Below are positions 40,595-52,005 of a stretch of DNA of 64,000 nucleotides, in pieces. The notes under the pieces were generated by a model, which was not told where the DNA came from, ran no database searches, and saw nothing but the letters and a program-made list of their open reading frames with translations. Source of the stretch: Zopfochytrium polystomum (taxonomy: Eukaryota; Chytridiomycota; Chytridiomycetes; Chytridiales; Chytridiaceae); contig JAIVFJ010000020.1 in NCBI GenBank assembly GCA_025765615.1, positions 248,001 to 312,000 of the forward strand, written 5' to 3'. The translations under genes were made by a program, and so were the position numbers. Every line of letters begins with the position of its first letter. Positions within the stretch are counted from its first letter, which is position 1.

Positions 40595-42485
40595 ATGTTT
40601 GCCCAACTGTGTCAACCGTGTAATCAAGATCAAAGAAGAAGAGGAGGAAGACCCCGTCTGACTGGTGAAGAGAAAGCAAGAAGAGCAACATTGCGAACCC
40701 AACCCTCTGCAGCAGTGTTAGCTGCACGGGCGGTGCAACACGATCATCAGCAAAGGCTCGCCCTTCAAGCAGCTCCAGCTGCTGTAAGACCTTTGGCGGC
40801 TTGTCGGTTGGATCTAAACCGGGACAATGACAGTCCTCAGAGGCAACAGATCAGAATTGAGCCACTTGCAAACAACGAACCTGCTCAGCCTGCAGAGCCC
40901 CTGAGGCGGGCTCCTCAGCCTCTGCAGGATCATTTACAGTGGCAAGGGGCGGCTCTGGACCAGGATCCACATGTGAGGGAAAAGCAACATGGTTACTTCA
41001 AAGTTGAGAGTGGACATCACCCCAAACATTTCTACTTTCCTTCATTGCAGAATTTGACTCAGGAGGGCTACTTGGCAGCATTTGATTCTGCCGGTTTGGC
41101 CCTTTGCAGGACAGGCCTTTTGCTCGCTCAGCAATGCAAAAGTTTCATTGAGATATGGCTGCTCTTAACTCAATTCATTGTCAAGTCTGCCATGAGTTGT
41201 GGCTGCAACAAGCCCCACGCTCTGCAAACTATGTGTGCTCACAGTGCGCCAGAGGTGAACGTCACTGTATCATGTCAGAATGGCTTTGAGTTGCTTTTGC
41301 CCTGATGGGTGCAGTCTGATAACATTTGCTCCTTCCCAGACAATAATCCTGTCCACATGTTTAGCCTGGCCAATGACATGGTCCCTAACCACAGCACAAT
41401 TCCTCTGGATGTCCGTCAAGGACTACGGTGCCTGACAATGGTGGAAGAGATGCTCCTGTCTCCTGTGCTGCCTGCCATGTCAGTCTATCACCTTCGCAGC
41501 AACAGACGGAGTGTTCACAGGGGCTTTCTGGCCAACTTTCGGCAGGACAACTTGAGCTTTGTGCAGTTGGTCCTCGGCTTCCTGCCCAAGTCTCTGTCAT
41601 TGTGGTCTGCCATACGGGCCAGCCTGTAGATTCCAAGGATTTGGTGGTCAATCGAGTACAGGTTGAGCGTGTTGGGCGGTTTTTGGCTGAAAATCATCCC
41701 GGCTTTGCTAACACAGCATCCAGTTCAGCCAAGGGGCTTGCAACCAGCTCCCCATCAATGGCGTGCCCCCTGATGTCCCAATGGCAGAAGTGGATGAGGA
41801 GGATGACCAGCAGCTTGTGGACGATAATGCAGCTGTGGATGGTGGACTTTTTAGCGAAAGGCAGCAGTAGCAGCAGCACCAACTCCAGCACCAGCACCAG
41901 CACCAGCAGCAGCAGCGTCAGCGGCAGGGCAGGGGTGAGCTGCTCACAGAAAGGGTGGAGAGCAACAATGACTGCAGGCAGGGAATGGAGGTGCCAGGTG
42001 GGCTGGAGCCGAGGTATGTGCAGGATGTTGACAACAACGAGTCAGGTGGGACTTCTGAACGTGAGCTGGACCCAGAATGGGATATTGACCGAGGGTTGGG
42101 CTGGGGCCACAGTGATTCCGATCAGGACGATAAACAACAAGACGAGAATCAGGATCGGCAGGATGATGAAGACCATGACCACCACTGTGAGCACAGTCAG
42201 GAGCAGGATGGCGATGGAGCCCTTGCTGCAATGGAAGAAAACGACGAACAAGACGACGATGATGATGATGTTGATGATGACGACGTCTGTGTAGAGTTGG
42301 AGCCATATGCAGCAATGGTGCAAGAGGGTGGTGCTGAAGAGCACGTCTTTGAGCGTGACCATGCACGGCACATTCTAGAGAATGGCTGGAACACAATTCA
42401 GGAGGATCCTTTGGATGAGTTCAACACTCCATGTGAGTTTTGGCCTGTCAATCCACAGTTTTGGAATCAGAGAGAGAAAAACTGA
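40595..42485 (+). pseudogene. Helitron N-terminal region
   Basis: It starts at ATG 40595 and reads to a stop at 41303-41305. Homology continues in the same frame beyond it: LRCLTMVEEMLLSPVLPAMS, VYHLRSNRR and GFLANFRQDNLSF are the conserved LT.vEeML..lPvm and n.rQD blocks of Helitron proteins. The next part (VSVIVVCHTGQPVDSKDLVV) is in another frame, and the last (HILENGWNTIQEDPLDEFNT) in a third. Gln/Ser and Asp/Glu repeat tracts lie at 41860-41930 and 42120-42290. Confidence 0.8.
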
Positions 42486-42687
42486 CTCTTTACCCCTCCC
42501 CCCCACCCCCCCTCTCTCTCTCTCTTACTGTAACTGCTTCTTCCAAAACCCAACCCAGCTTTGGCCAGCTTGGCATTTGTCAAGCTATTTCCCCTGGGAC
42601 ATGCGGACCCCACAAAAGCTGTTCAACCACGCAGGGTCGCCCTCCAAAAGGCAGGGGCACATCTCATGCGTTACGTAGAGCAAGATC

Positions 42688-42916
42688 TGTTAGTTTTGGG
42701 TCTTTTTGTGTAAGCAGTGTGCAGGAGCTTTGACCTGATACTGCTCTGCAAGGATGACTTGCAGCATTTTGCAAGTGATGGTCCTTGTAACAATTTTGTA
42801 TAAAGACAAACACAAGACTGACAAAAGCCAAGATCAACCTCCTACGATCACCACCTTCAGCAGTGTACACCACAGCGGCTCAATCCATCAATCAGCCATC
42901 ATGGCAAATTCTTTCA
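42688..42916 (+). repeat. Solo LTR of family B/C (229 bp, TSD AGATC) inside the Helitron
   Basis: Begins TGTTAGTTTTGGGTCTTTTT and ends TTCTTTCA. AGATC is duplicated at 42683-42687 and 42917-42921. This copy defines the true ends and length of the B/C LTR. Confidence 0.95.
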
Positions 42917-42921
42917 AGATC

Positions 42922-43780
42922 CTTGTGCTCGAAGAGGCCGCCTCTACTACCCGTTTGCCGAGCATCAGCGCTTTCTCTTCTGGCTCTACGACCTTGTCCA
43001 ACGTCGCAGCTCTCTGAATCAGGTGTCTGTCTACTTTAACCAGAACCCTGGCGATACAGCAATGACCGCAGATGAGCTGCGTGAGGCTTTGCAGAACGAA
43101 CAGACAGCCATAATGGCCTGCATGACGGCCTATGCCGCCAACATCACTGGCTCTGACAGTTATTGGCCTGCCAGGCGTGCTTTTCGTGCCTCGCAGGGAG
43201 AGGGTGTGCTCCTACGTCGACACCCTTGTCTCGGCGACCAACCCCCGCCAGCCTGTGCCCCGGCCAGGGGATGGTGCCTGACCCTCATCCTTGCTCTCTC
43301 AGGTACCCAGCCAGGGAAGACTGCGTTCGGGCAGACTATGAGGAGCTGTGCAACTGCATCCAACGCCACGTGTGCAGGCTGGACAGCTACTGCCACACTG
43401 CAAGGCATCAAGGCTGTCACCATGGCTTCCCCCACCCAACCTGCGACCAGACTCACATTGACTTTGAGGTCTCCAGGTCCGGTGTTGTCACTGCAAAGAT
43501 AAGGCTGCGGCGAAACGACCCCTACTTGAACCCGCACGCTCCAATCCAGCTGTCTCATTGGCGATGCAATGTCGACCTGTCTGTCATCATTGACCACCAT
43601 GCCGCGTTAGAGTATCTGGTCAAGTACGCTTCCAAGGCGGACACCAGGAGCAGGACGCTCACGCACCTCTATGACTGGGTTGTCAGCAGGGCCCCTGCGG
43701 AACGGACATCCACCACAATGCTTCGCTCAGTGTTTTTGCGCACAGTCGAGAGGCGGGATGTTGGGATGGGCGAGACTTAG
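42922..43780 (+). pseudogene. Helitron Rep region, core deleted
   Basis: Visible blocks are FAEHQRFLFWLYDLVQRRSS, VSVYFNQNPGDTAMTADELR and AYAANITGSDSYW (42940-43180). After a frame change come CNCIQRHVCRLDSYCH, RRNDPYLNPHAPIQLSHWRC and VIIDHHAALEYLVKYASKAD (43350-43640). In intact relatives roughly 100 or more residues with the HUH nuclease motif lie between these two groups. They are missing here, so the nuclease should be inactive. Confidence 0.75.
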
Positions 43781-43803
43781 CGCCTCTGTCAGGAGGAAAG
43801 CAT

Positions 43804-44646
43804 GTGAGCAGCACCCTAACCTTCGTCAGGATGAGCCTGAACTTTGAGTCCCAGCGATTTGTGCTGCAGCGTGGCAGGGGTCAGGGCCATGGCTGGGGCC
43901 AGGGTCAGGACCAGGGCGACCAGGATCAGGAGCTCCCAGACGTTCAAGAAGGCCCCAACAAGCTCCTTGATGCCTACATGACGTGGGAGCAGGACGGCCC
44001 TGTGGCTCACATGACCCTCATGGACTTTTGTGCAAGGTTTACAGAGTCTGCACGGAATGGGCGGACTGAGAGAAGGAACCCTGAAAAGGTTGTGCTTGTT
44101 TTCACTCCAACTCTATGCCCAGGGGGTGCTGCTACAATGGCCCAGAGGCTGTACTGTGCAGGATGCAGTAAGCTGGCAAAGGACCGGCCTTGGAGGGCCG
44201 AGTTGGTGGACAACCTGGCTGTTGTTGGCCTGGACCGTCTCAGGGACTTGGACAGGGCCGAGGGGGACTGGGCCGCTTTCCGGCAAGGAGCAGGCCGCCA
44301 GAGACTCCAGGAGCTGGCTGCCATGGACCGCTCAGTCACGATTGACCTTGCCTCTGCCAGGCAGGAGCAGCTTGCAGCCAGGGCCTGCAGCAAGGCTGTC
44401 CCTGCATTTGGTGATGCAGACCTGGACCAAGAGGATTGGATGGTTGCTGCTGGCCTCGCTCCCAGGGCTGTCAATGCGCCAGCGGACCCTGGCCTGATGG
44501 ATGTTCCCGTCAACCCTGACTATGACTGGGCCCAGCACCGACGTCGCTTTACCCAAGAGCAGCTTGAGACTGGCCCGACCTTTGTTGAGGACTGCAAGAG
44601 GCTGCAAGTCAATGCCCCGCTCTTCCAGGCCCAGCAGCAGATGTAG
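43804..44646 (+). CDS. Helitron region between Rep and helicase
   Basis: A 280-codon open frame following the Rep fragment. LLDAYMTWEQDGPVAHMTLM is the conserved lxxY..r block before the helicase. A Gly/Gln-rich stretch (GRGQGHGWGQGQDQGDQDQ) occurs near 43880-43930. The C-terminus HRRRFTQEQLETGPTFVEDC leads towards the helicase, which starts in another frame at about 44658. Confidence 0.65.
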   Translation: MSSTLTFVRMSLNFESQRFVLQRGRGQGHGWGQGQDQGDQDQELPDVQEGPNKLLDAYMTWEQDGPVAHMTLMDFCARFTESARNGRTERRNPEKVVLVFTPTLCPGGAATMAQRLYCAGCSKLAKDRPWRAELVDNLAVVGLDRLRDLDRAEGDWAAFRQGAGRQRLQELAAMDRSVTIDLASARQEQLAARACSKAVPAFGDADLDQEDWMVAAGLAPRAVNAPADPGLMDVPVNPDYDWAQHRRRFTQEQLETGPTFVEDCKRLQVNAPLFQAQQQM

Positions 44647-44657
44647 CACTGCCAGCT

Positions 44658-47501
44658 GTGACGACTGACAGCCTCGACAATGTACAGAGGCAGGTGTACG
44701 CCTGCATTGCTGAAAACGTCCGGCGCAGCAGGCAGATGCTATTCATCCTGAATGGCACAGCTGGGACTGGTAAGTCTCAGGTCATTGGTGCCATCTCTGT
44801 CGCACTGGAGCCAGAGGAGGTGCTGTGTGCGGCCTTCACTGCCAAGGCTGCCTTTGCGATTGGCGGCACCACCTTGCACTCGCTCCTCAGCATCGGGTCC
44901 AGGTGGTCGCTGTTCAGAGGCGGGAGCCTCCAGGCCCTGCAGGAGGCCTTCAGGCCTGCAAAGCTCCTCATCATTGACGAGTACTCAATGGTGAGCGCAG
45001 AGATGCTTGGCAAGATTGACTCCAGTGTGAGACTATACTCACTCCTTTGACCCTGGGATCTGGGCCCTAGAGTGAGGGAAAGCAAATAATAGGCTAAAAC
45101 TAACTTTTTTGGGCTGTTGTCTAGGGGGTGTTTCAACCCTACTACTTGCCTAGTCCACGAAGTATCCCTACTGATCTGTCTAACAGGGGTCTCAAACACA
45201 AAGAATGAACATTCAGAGGGACAATCCTCTGAAGGATCGGTGCTGGAGCACCGATTACTCGCGTGGCTGTGGGCTGATGTGAGGGGAAACAGAAGGGCAC
45301 TCCCGAGGGCGCAACACAACCGCAGAATAAAGAGAGAGAAGAGGGAAATGGGGGTTTTTATCTCAGGAACCTAATCTCAAATACAACAGGAGCGGTTAAT
45401 AGCGACGGGACGGACAGGGCGCGACCTAGCGCCCCTCGTCGCAGACGGTGCTGCGGGAGCCCTTGTCGTCGCCAGCGACGGGGGGGAGAGAGAGAAGGGA
45501 GTTGACTATGTAGGGGTCGGAAGGTCGCCAGCAGGGAACTCGCACGCAGAAACACCTGCGATCGTACACGCACCCCGCCGGGCTGCGTTGGCACGATCAC
45601 TCGACCAACGGGCTTTATCGCATCGCACTCGTACTCACACATCTCACCCTCACAGCAATAGGGCCGAGGCAGGCGCTTGTAGATCGAACTCTCAGGTGTC
45701 GGGGGCTGCACCGGGTGCAGCCACCAACACCCTCGCGGGGACGGGAAGGTTGGGGACAACGACGCCGTCGTCGTCACCACCACCACCACCGTCATCGCGG
45801 CAGGCAAGCGCCAGGGATCCTCACTCCAACACAGAGCCAGCAATGTCACACAGTCGCTGGTGGGGCCAGCTGCATTCCCCACCCACGGCCCCTTAAGAGG
45901 GGCCCCACGAAGGGACCATGTACACACCTGGGTGTGTACCATCTCTCACTACCCTCACCTTTGTGAGCCAGATGGATTTGAAGGGACTCTGTATTGGTGC
46001 CAATGGACAGAAATCAGATTGAAGAAAAAAGGAAAAAGAGAAATGGCCCAAAAACAGAGAGAGAGAAAATTGACAAGTCAACCCCCCTGACTTGGAGCAT
46101 CCACCACAAATGCTCTAAGTCCCCCCCAACCCTATGTGTGTATGTACAAGTGCCAAAAATAAATAATAAATTACGCGGGCTTGGGGTACAGCCTGTCAGG
46201 CACCCCCTCCCCAGGCAGTTGGGCAGTCTCTGTTAGTCACCGAAAAAGAAAATATGTTGAGAAAACCCTGGTGCAACAGAAACTGTTAAGACGAAAGTAG
46301 TAAAAGCAGACCCAATAATAAAGATGGGTTAGCCGCAAATACACTTTGATAACGCCTTGGAAACTAAAGAACCAGGAGCAATAATAGGGGTCTCGATCCT
46401 TGCGGTTTTATGACAGGTACGCTTGTTTTTGCGAATAAAATCCTAGACTTTATCACTGAGACCTCAGTGTAGTCTCACACCAGGCTCAAGCAGGCTTTTC
46501 TCTCTGACATGCCTTTTGGTGGCCTGTCAGTGCTGCTTGTGGGTGACCTGGCCCAGATCCCCCCCGTTGCTGAGACTCCTCTATACAACTCTGCTGCTGC
46601 AACCAGCGCCATGGGCAGGGCAGGACACCTTGCCTTTCAGCACTTTCGCCTGACTGCAAGGCTTGTCCAGGTGCACCGGCAGCAGGTTGCTGCCAACGAC
46701 CACAACCAGGCCGCCTTTGTGCAGATCCTGGCGGGCCTCAGGGACGGCAACATGACCATGGACCAGTGGAGGTTTCTGATGAACACCTGCAGCAATGAGC
46801 GTGCCCAGGCAAGCCAGGAGCTCTGTAACCGCTTTGCCCTTGCCCCCCATCTCTTCTTTGCAAACAAGGATGTCCAAGCACATAACTGTGCCAGACTCAG
46901 GGCCCTTGGTTCTCCTGTTGCTCGCGTTTCTGCCCGCAACGTGCCTCAGACCGCCAAAGGGCTGAGCCCAGATGCCTTTGGGGGCCTGGAGAATGTAATC
47001 TACCTTGCAGTCGGCGCAAGGGTCTGTCTGACCAACAACATATGGAAGGCAGCTGGCTTGAATAACGGTGCTGGAGGAACGGTTGTTGATATTGTCTTTG
47101 GCGCCCAGGATCTGGCTCTCCCACTGTTTGTGGTGCTTGAGATGGATGTCTACAATGGACCGCCCTTCCTTCCTGACCGCCCGAGGACTGTGGCAGTGGC
47201 CCCTTCAACCATGAGGGGTGGCGGTGATCAGTACCGCACCCAGCTTCCGCTTCGCCTTGCCTACGCAATGACCATCCACAAGTGCCAGGGGCAGACCATG
47301 GACATGGTTGTTGTTGACATTGGCGAATATGAAAAAACCCCAGGACTGACCTTTGTCCCCTTGAGCAGGGTACGCCATGTTTCTGGCTTGATGCTCAAGG
47401 CCTTTTCTTACGACAGAGTGGAACGGCTTGCAAGCTCTGAAGGGGTGAGAAGAAGAATTGCCCTTGATCAGAGGCTGGATCAGTTGTCCATTCTTTTGTG
47501 A
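44658..47501 (+). pseudogene. Pif1-type helicase of the Helitron, split by an insertion
   Basis: Segment 1 (44658-45025) has LNGTAGTGKSQVIGA (Walker A) and IIDEYSMVSAEML (Walker B). Segment 2 (46484-47501) has LLVGDLAQIPPV (motif III), LAYAMTIHKCQGQTMDMVVV (motif V) and VPLSRVRHVSGLMLK (motif VI). The break is exactly the element 45026-46479: dropping it and one CCAG copy makes the two segments continuous in frame. All helicase motifs needed for ATP hydrolysis are therefore present, but physically interrupted. It would unwind DNA during rolling-circle transposition. Confidence 0.9.
45026..46479. mobile_element. 1454-bp element with inverted ends, TSD CCAG
   Basis: The left end TGTGAGACTATACTCA and the inverted right end TGTGAGACTACACTGA match at 14 of 16 bases. 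CCAG flanks both sides (45022-45025 and 46480-46483). It has no coding capacity I recognise. The TG...CA ends and an AATAAA near 46434, shortly before the right end, also fit a long solo LTR of a gypsy-like element, while the inverted ends fit a non-autonomous DNA transposon. Part of it recurs at 8498-8893. Confidence 0.85.
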
Positions 47502-49097
47502 CTCTTCCTTCCTGCTTAGTGTTTTTTTTTTTAATCCTGAACTGTGTGCTGGATTATAAATATACAAGCGGGCGATTCGCAAGGCTCTGCCTTCAGATAT
47601 CTTACCAAGTTAAGCTTTAGTTCCCCCTACACAAGACACTACAGACAGATTCAGTACAAAGATCTCATACCATCGAAACCCACCAATCAAAAGTTCCACC
47701 GAACAAACCCCAGTCTCCATGAACCGGTTGGAGTTAAACGTTGAAAAAAAAAAAAGTAGCAAACCGTACAAGATGTCAAACGGTGGAGACGACTCGCCCG
47801 CACGTATAACAAGAATTTAGCATTTGAGGTGGGAGATGGTGGATATGAGGATGACTCTATTCCAACGAAATGTCCTAGTCGAATGCTGGTAAATGCAAAA
47901 TTTTCCTTCCAAAAACTGGAAGTCGTTTTTACCGGAGATGGCCCAACAATTTCATTTAATACCATAAAGCCACTGCATCACTAAGAAAGTACAGAAAGAA
48001 CTATCGTTGCAGCCTTCAGGCGGAATTCCTGCCGCCCTCGCGGCCTTTGGCCAGGCCTTGGAATCCGCAACAACTTCCGCCCGCATCCGCTACTCGCCGC
48101 AGGTCGCAACCGCCTCCGCGGCGACTACCACGCCAGCGCCACCGCGCAGTCGCAGCCGTCGTCGTCATGGGTCAAAACAGCGCTGGAGGGTAAGTTGGGA
48201 CGGGCGGGGCGGGAGGGTTGAACTTTCGTGATATCATGTTCCTCTGTTTGTTTGGTGAAGTCTCAGCTCCTCCTGTCTTGTGGGAGAAAGGTTTGGGTGT
48301 GCAAGTCGCGTTAAACGTATTATGCAGGGTTAGGGCTTCTGGCGACCGCTGACGTAGCAAGAAAATAAAAATGGCAAGTACTTACAACTCTATATTTAGT
48401 GGACATACAAACTTGAAACGGGTGTGGACCTGTTTTTTCCTGTTGTTTGTCTCGTTCACACGTTCCCTCTTGCATCTTGTGGGAACATTTGAGGCAGATT
48501 ATAGTTATTCAAACACCGCCCAACCTAAGTAAGGCAGACAAGCAGGCAGGCAGACAGACAGACAATGGACAATGATATCCAGGTCCTGCAATCCAACGGA
48601 GCCCCACGGATGCTGAGAACGCTGAATTCGCTACCGAGCCAGTTCTGGTAATCAATGTCGCCCCTGTCGTATCGAACCAATATAGTTTGTCCAAGTCTGC
48701 CCAAACACTGGCTGTTGCTATTAGGCCATCAACTCTAAATAATTTTTCTTTTCTTTTGCGCAAGCGTTAGCCGAGAGACCTTGCACGCATAAAGGAGGGT
48801 TCGGCCTGAACCTCAAGCTCTGCACAACCAGGAGGGAGTTAGAGAAGGGAGAGAGAGATAGAGAGGAAAAGATAGAAGTGAGCGAGAGCAGGAGACAGAG
48901 AGAGAGAGAGACGGGGAAAGGAAAGGAATGACAACGTACGTGCAAGGGAATTAAGGCGCAAACGGAGGTGGAGCAGGAACCCAAGCTTTCGAGGTAACAA
49001 AAAAAAAAAAACCAGACTAAACAGAAAAGAAAAAGGACAAGAGAGACGAAGAAAGAAGGGAATGAGCGGGGTCGAAATGAAAGTTCTGCATTCCATT
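47502..49097. other. Intergenic DNA
   Basis: Contains a short T-run (47522-47533) and an A-run (47745-47755). A GC-rich patch at 48000-48200 has an ATG (MGQNSAGG) followed by a donor-like GTAAGT, but no downstream exon. GA-rich DNA lies at 48835-48920. The right part is the expected 3' UTR of the cyclin gene. No gene is supported. Confidence 0.5.
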
Positions 49098-51380
49098 TCA
49101 AACGCAGAACGTCCCCATGCCTCTTCCTCCATAAACAGCTACGGGATCAACAGTCTGCCCGTTTCCTGGAACTTCTGCCTTCCCCACGACGCTGACAGCA
49201 ACAGGTGCCAAAGAAGATGGAGGTTGGTGGCCAACTCCGCCGACAACCAGGGGCCCTGGAACTGTGGATGCACCTCCAGAAGCGGATGACGACGACGAGG
49301 GCAAGGGTGCCACCGTCGTCCCAAGGGACTGGCTTTGCGGCAAGCTGACGCCAGCCACGGACGTGGCCCCGCTGCTGCCATCTTCTCGGAAAAACGACTT
49401 CACATTCAGAAGCCACGCCGAGTATGTGTCGGCGTCCACAGTTACGCAAAACTGCAGCGCGGCAAGAGCAGCTCGCTTGATCTCGGCAACTTGTGCCCCT
49501 CCACCTCTCGCTCCGGTCACCGCGGCCCATGTTCGCATGCTGACGGTCGAGTCGCAAAGCTCCGCGTCCGCCAACACCAAGCCAGCAAGCAGAAGCTTAG
49601 TTGGCGTGCAAAGTGCCGCAGGCACTTCCGGAAGCGCAAGGAGACGCTTGACAAACAAAAGAGCCAGGATCACCGCGTGGTAAGGTAGAGCCAGGACTGT
49701 AAGCGAAGACGTCGCCAGAGTGTGCAAGTGAGTAGCGTGCCGTTGCGAATACGCGTTCAAAAAGGCCTTCTCCTCCGGAGTACAGGTGGCCGTGGTCGTC
49801 GTTGTATTGGCAGAGTGCACTGACGAAGCGGAGTACAAGGATGGTGTTCGCGAAGTCGACGATGACGAGGAGGACCCTGAGGCGATCGACGGGGTTGGAG
49901 TCGCCGCGTATGCAGGAACTCCAAGCATGCCTCGCATTCCCGGTGCCAGCATCGGATGAGAGGATGACAATGACGATGAGCCAGAATGAGTTGTCGGCAG
50001 AGACGGGTAGAATGGAGTGACGGGGGCAGGAGCGGCAAAAGCAGGAGCGGGACGAGATTGACTCTGCGCGTTGGTAGACTGGTAGGACCGGGCTACTTGT
50101 CGTGGAAGCTGCCGTTCCATTGCAGGAGCCGTAGCAGCCACTGGCGGAATGAAAGAAGATCCTGAAACATTCCCAAGTGCCAAGGTCGACGAGGAGGACG
50201 TGGACGAAGATCGCTTGTGGGAATCTGACGGGTTCGCCATGGGTGGTCTATTGTACGGGTGGAAGTGGGAGACAGAGGTGGTTGATGATGCCGACGAAGC
50301 GGAAATCGAACCGGAGGGCGTTCGCCTATGGCGACTCCCAGACATTTCGGCATTCCGGAAATGGTGCAGTTGGGGTTGGTGTTGAAGAAAACTGCTTGCG
50401 TCAAATGACCCATCTGCCGAGCCAACAGCTTTCGGAGAGGTTCGTGGCGTTTTGAGGGGATCCGGGAACAGCGGCGATCCGGCAACAGATACTGAGTCCG
50501 ACGCGGGGTCCAGCGGGCCCGCGGCTTGCGCGTCGCTCTGAACGTGCTTCCACCGCTTTACCACCATGCGCATAGTGGCGAAAGCGGCCAAAATTGCAAG
50601 CTGTTTGACAGTGGCGGGATCCGGTCCAACTCGTACGGACGAGGACACGGTGGTAGAGGAGTTCGCGGCGATAGACTGGTGTGGGATCGGTTGCAAGGGG
50701 GGAGGAGGGACAGAGGGAGGGGAGGCCACGGACGGGGAAGAAGGGGCGATGGGTAAGGTGGGACGAGATGCCAACGAACTCGATGGGAACGATAATGGCG
50801 ATGTGGCAAGTTGAGATGCAGATAATGACTGGGCCTGGCTAATTGAGGAAGTGGAAGAAGAGGATAGGGAGGAAATCGTGGCTGTGGACATCGGGGCACC
50901 CGAAGTCGCTGTGGGCCGATTTGGTGGCGGATTGGGTTGATGAGCTGTGGCTGGCGAGCTGCAATAAGGCTGTTGTGGTGGACCCGGTGGCGGCCGCGAT
51001 GGCGGCAGCAATGGACAACTCTGCCCTCCATTGGCAGGACCTACGTCCTTCGGCAGGGTCGAAGTAACCAAATCCAAGCTCGCGGAGTCGGCCGAGGTCT
51101 GAAGAGCACTGGTACTCCGCCCGCCTTTCCTGATCTCGTTCCACGAGTGATGTTGCTGGGAATATTCTTCGCGCATGAACTGTGGAGGAACTGGGTGCTG
51201 GCTCAGATTCTCACTTTGATTGCTATTGCTACTACTGCTGTTGATTCCACAGCCTCCACCGATGTTGCAATTGTTCGGGAGAAGCAAGGCGGCAAACGAA
51301 CTCGATCCTCGTTGTTCGTGCTGTTGTGGCTGCGGCGCGTGAGGATGAGCCTGCACTGGTGGTCGATCGGATTGAGGCAT
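49098..51380 (-). CDS. PHO80/PCL-like cyclin with long disordered N-terminus
   Basis: One open frame of 760 codons from the first in-frame ATG (51380, MPQSDRPPVQAHPH) to the stop at 49098. The frame is open further upstream without an ATG. About 520 residues rich in Ser, Pro, Gln and Thr precede a cyclin box of the PHO80/PCL type (about 520-655, genomic 49420-49820). That box reads YHAVILALLFVKRLLALPEV, then LLLAGLVLADAELCDSTVSM and RTWAAVTG, with FCVTVDADTYSAWL at its end. A ~100-residue Ser/Gly/Val-rich tail follows. Proteins of this class activate Pho85-type cyclin-dependent kinases in the nucleus. The usual L(A)DK motif reads LADA, so Lys is replaced. The N-terminal length greatly exceeds that of yeast PCLs. 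Confidence 0.8.
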   Translation of the reverse strand: MPQSDRPPVQAHPHAPQPQQHEQRGSSSFAALLLPNNCNIGGGCGINSSSSNSNQSENLSQHPVPPQFMREEYSQQHHSWNEIRKGGRSTSALQTSADSASLDLVTSTLPKDVGPANGGQSCPLLPPSRPPPGPPQQPYCSSPATAHQPNPPPNRPTATSGAPMSTATISSLSSSSTSSISQAQSLSASQLATSPLSFPSSSLASRPTLPIAPSSPSVASPPSVPPPPLQPIPHQSIAANSSTTVSSSVRVGPDPATVKQLAILAAFATMRMVVKRWKHVQSDAQAAGPLDPASDSVSVAGSPLFPDPLKTPRTSPKAVGSADGSFDASSFLQHQPQLHHFRNAEMSGSRHRRTPSGSISASSASSTTSVSHFHPYNRPPMANPSDSHKRSSSTSSSSTLALGNVSGSSFIPPVAATAPAMERQLPRQVARSYQSTNAQSQSRPAPAFAAPAPVTPFYPSLPTTHSGSSSLSSSHPMLAPGMRGMLGVPAYAATPTPSIASGSSSSSSTSRTPSLYSASSVHSANTTTTTATCTPEEKAFLNAYSQRHATHLHTLATSSLTVLALPYHAVILALLFVKRLLALPEVPAALCTPTKLLLAGLVLADAELCDSTVSMRTWAAVTGARGGGAQVAEIKRAALAALQFCVTVDADTYSAWLLNVKSFFREDGSSGATSVAGVSLPQSQSLGTTVAPLPSSSSSASGGASTVPGPLVVGGVGHQPPSSLAPVAVSVVGKAEVPGNGQTVDPVAVYGGRGMGTFCV

Positions 51381-51825
51381 ATGGGTGTGTGCGTGTGTGT
51401 GAGGGTGCACGTATGGGTGGGCGGGGAAGAACTGCAGGCTGGCGGAGCGTGACGATTGCGACCGGCGGTGGGACCCCCGCTGGTTACAACTGCCGCCAGG
51501 GGGTGACAATCGAATCGTTTCTCTGAGGATTGCGTGCCCCCTTTGGCGGCCCCTTCTTGCAACCGCCTCTCTGTCTCTCTCTCCTCTCTCCTATCTTTTG
51601 GGGGGGGGAACGCAGGCTCGCTGCGTCGGATGGTGATGGGCTGATTGGATGGAAGGGTGCTGCTGCTGCCTGCTGCGCGTTGGTGTGTTCCCCGATGAAG
51701 ATGATGGTGTGCGATGATGATGGCTGCTCTCGTTGCTCTCTCGTTGCTGCCGTCGTTGTTGTTTGTTGTTGCTGTTGTTGTTGTTGAAAGGTTCGCTTCT
51801 GGCTGGCCTGTTTGGTTGGTTGGTA

Positions 51826-51847
51826 GAGAGAGACAGAGAGACGGAGA

Positions 51848-51886
<39 letters not shown>

Positions 51887-51948
51887 TGTGTGTGTGTTTG
51901 TTTCTGTGAGCGAGAGAGACAGCGGCGGCGGAGGGAGAGTGTGTGATA

Positions 51949-51990
<42 letters not shown>

Positions 51991-52005
51991 CGGGAGAGAG
52001 AGATG
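51826..52005 (+). repeat. GA-rich microsatellite upstream of the cyclin gene
   Basis: Long GA dinucleotide runs (for example 51960-51985) mixed with GT and GGC interruptions. On the cyclin sense strand it is a CT-rich, potential 5' UTR or promoter tract. Confidence 0.85.

Larger units (their letters stand above)
40595..47501 (+). mobile_element. Helitron (Rep/Pif1 type), decayed and carrying two nested insertions
   Basis: The coding order is that of a fungal Helitron: N-terminal domain (40595-41690 and 42300-42480), Rep-associated region (42922-43780), spacer, then Pif1-type helicase (44658-45025 and 46484-47501). Inserted within it are a solo LTR (42688-42916) and a 1454-bp element (45026-46479), each with its own target duplication. 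The Helitron termini (5' TC, 3' hairpin plus CTRR) were not located with confidence, so the limits given are those of the coding part. Confidence 0.85.

Noticed and set aside
48169..48200. Possible first exon (MGQNSAGG then GTAAGT) resembling the start of a 26S proteasome ATPase subunit
   Set aside because: No downstream exon of that family exists before the convergent cyclin gene at 49098. An eight-residue match is too short.
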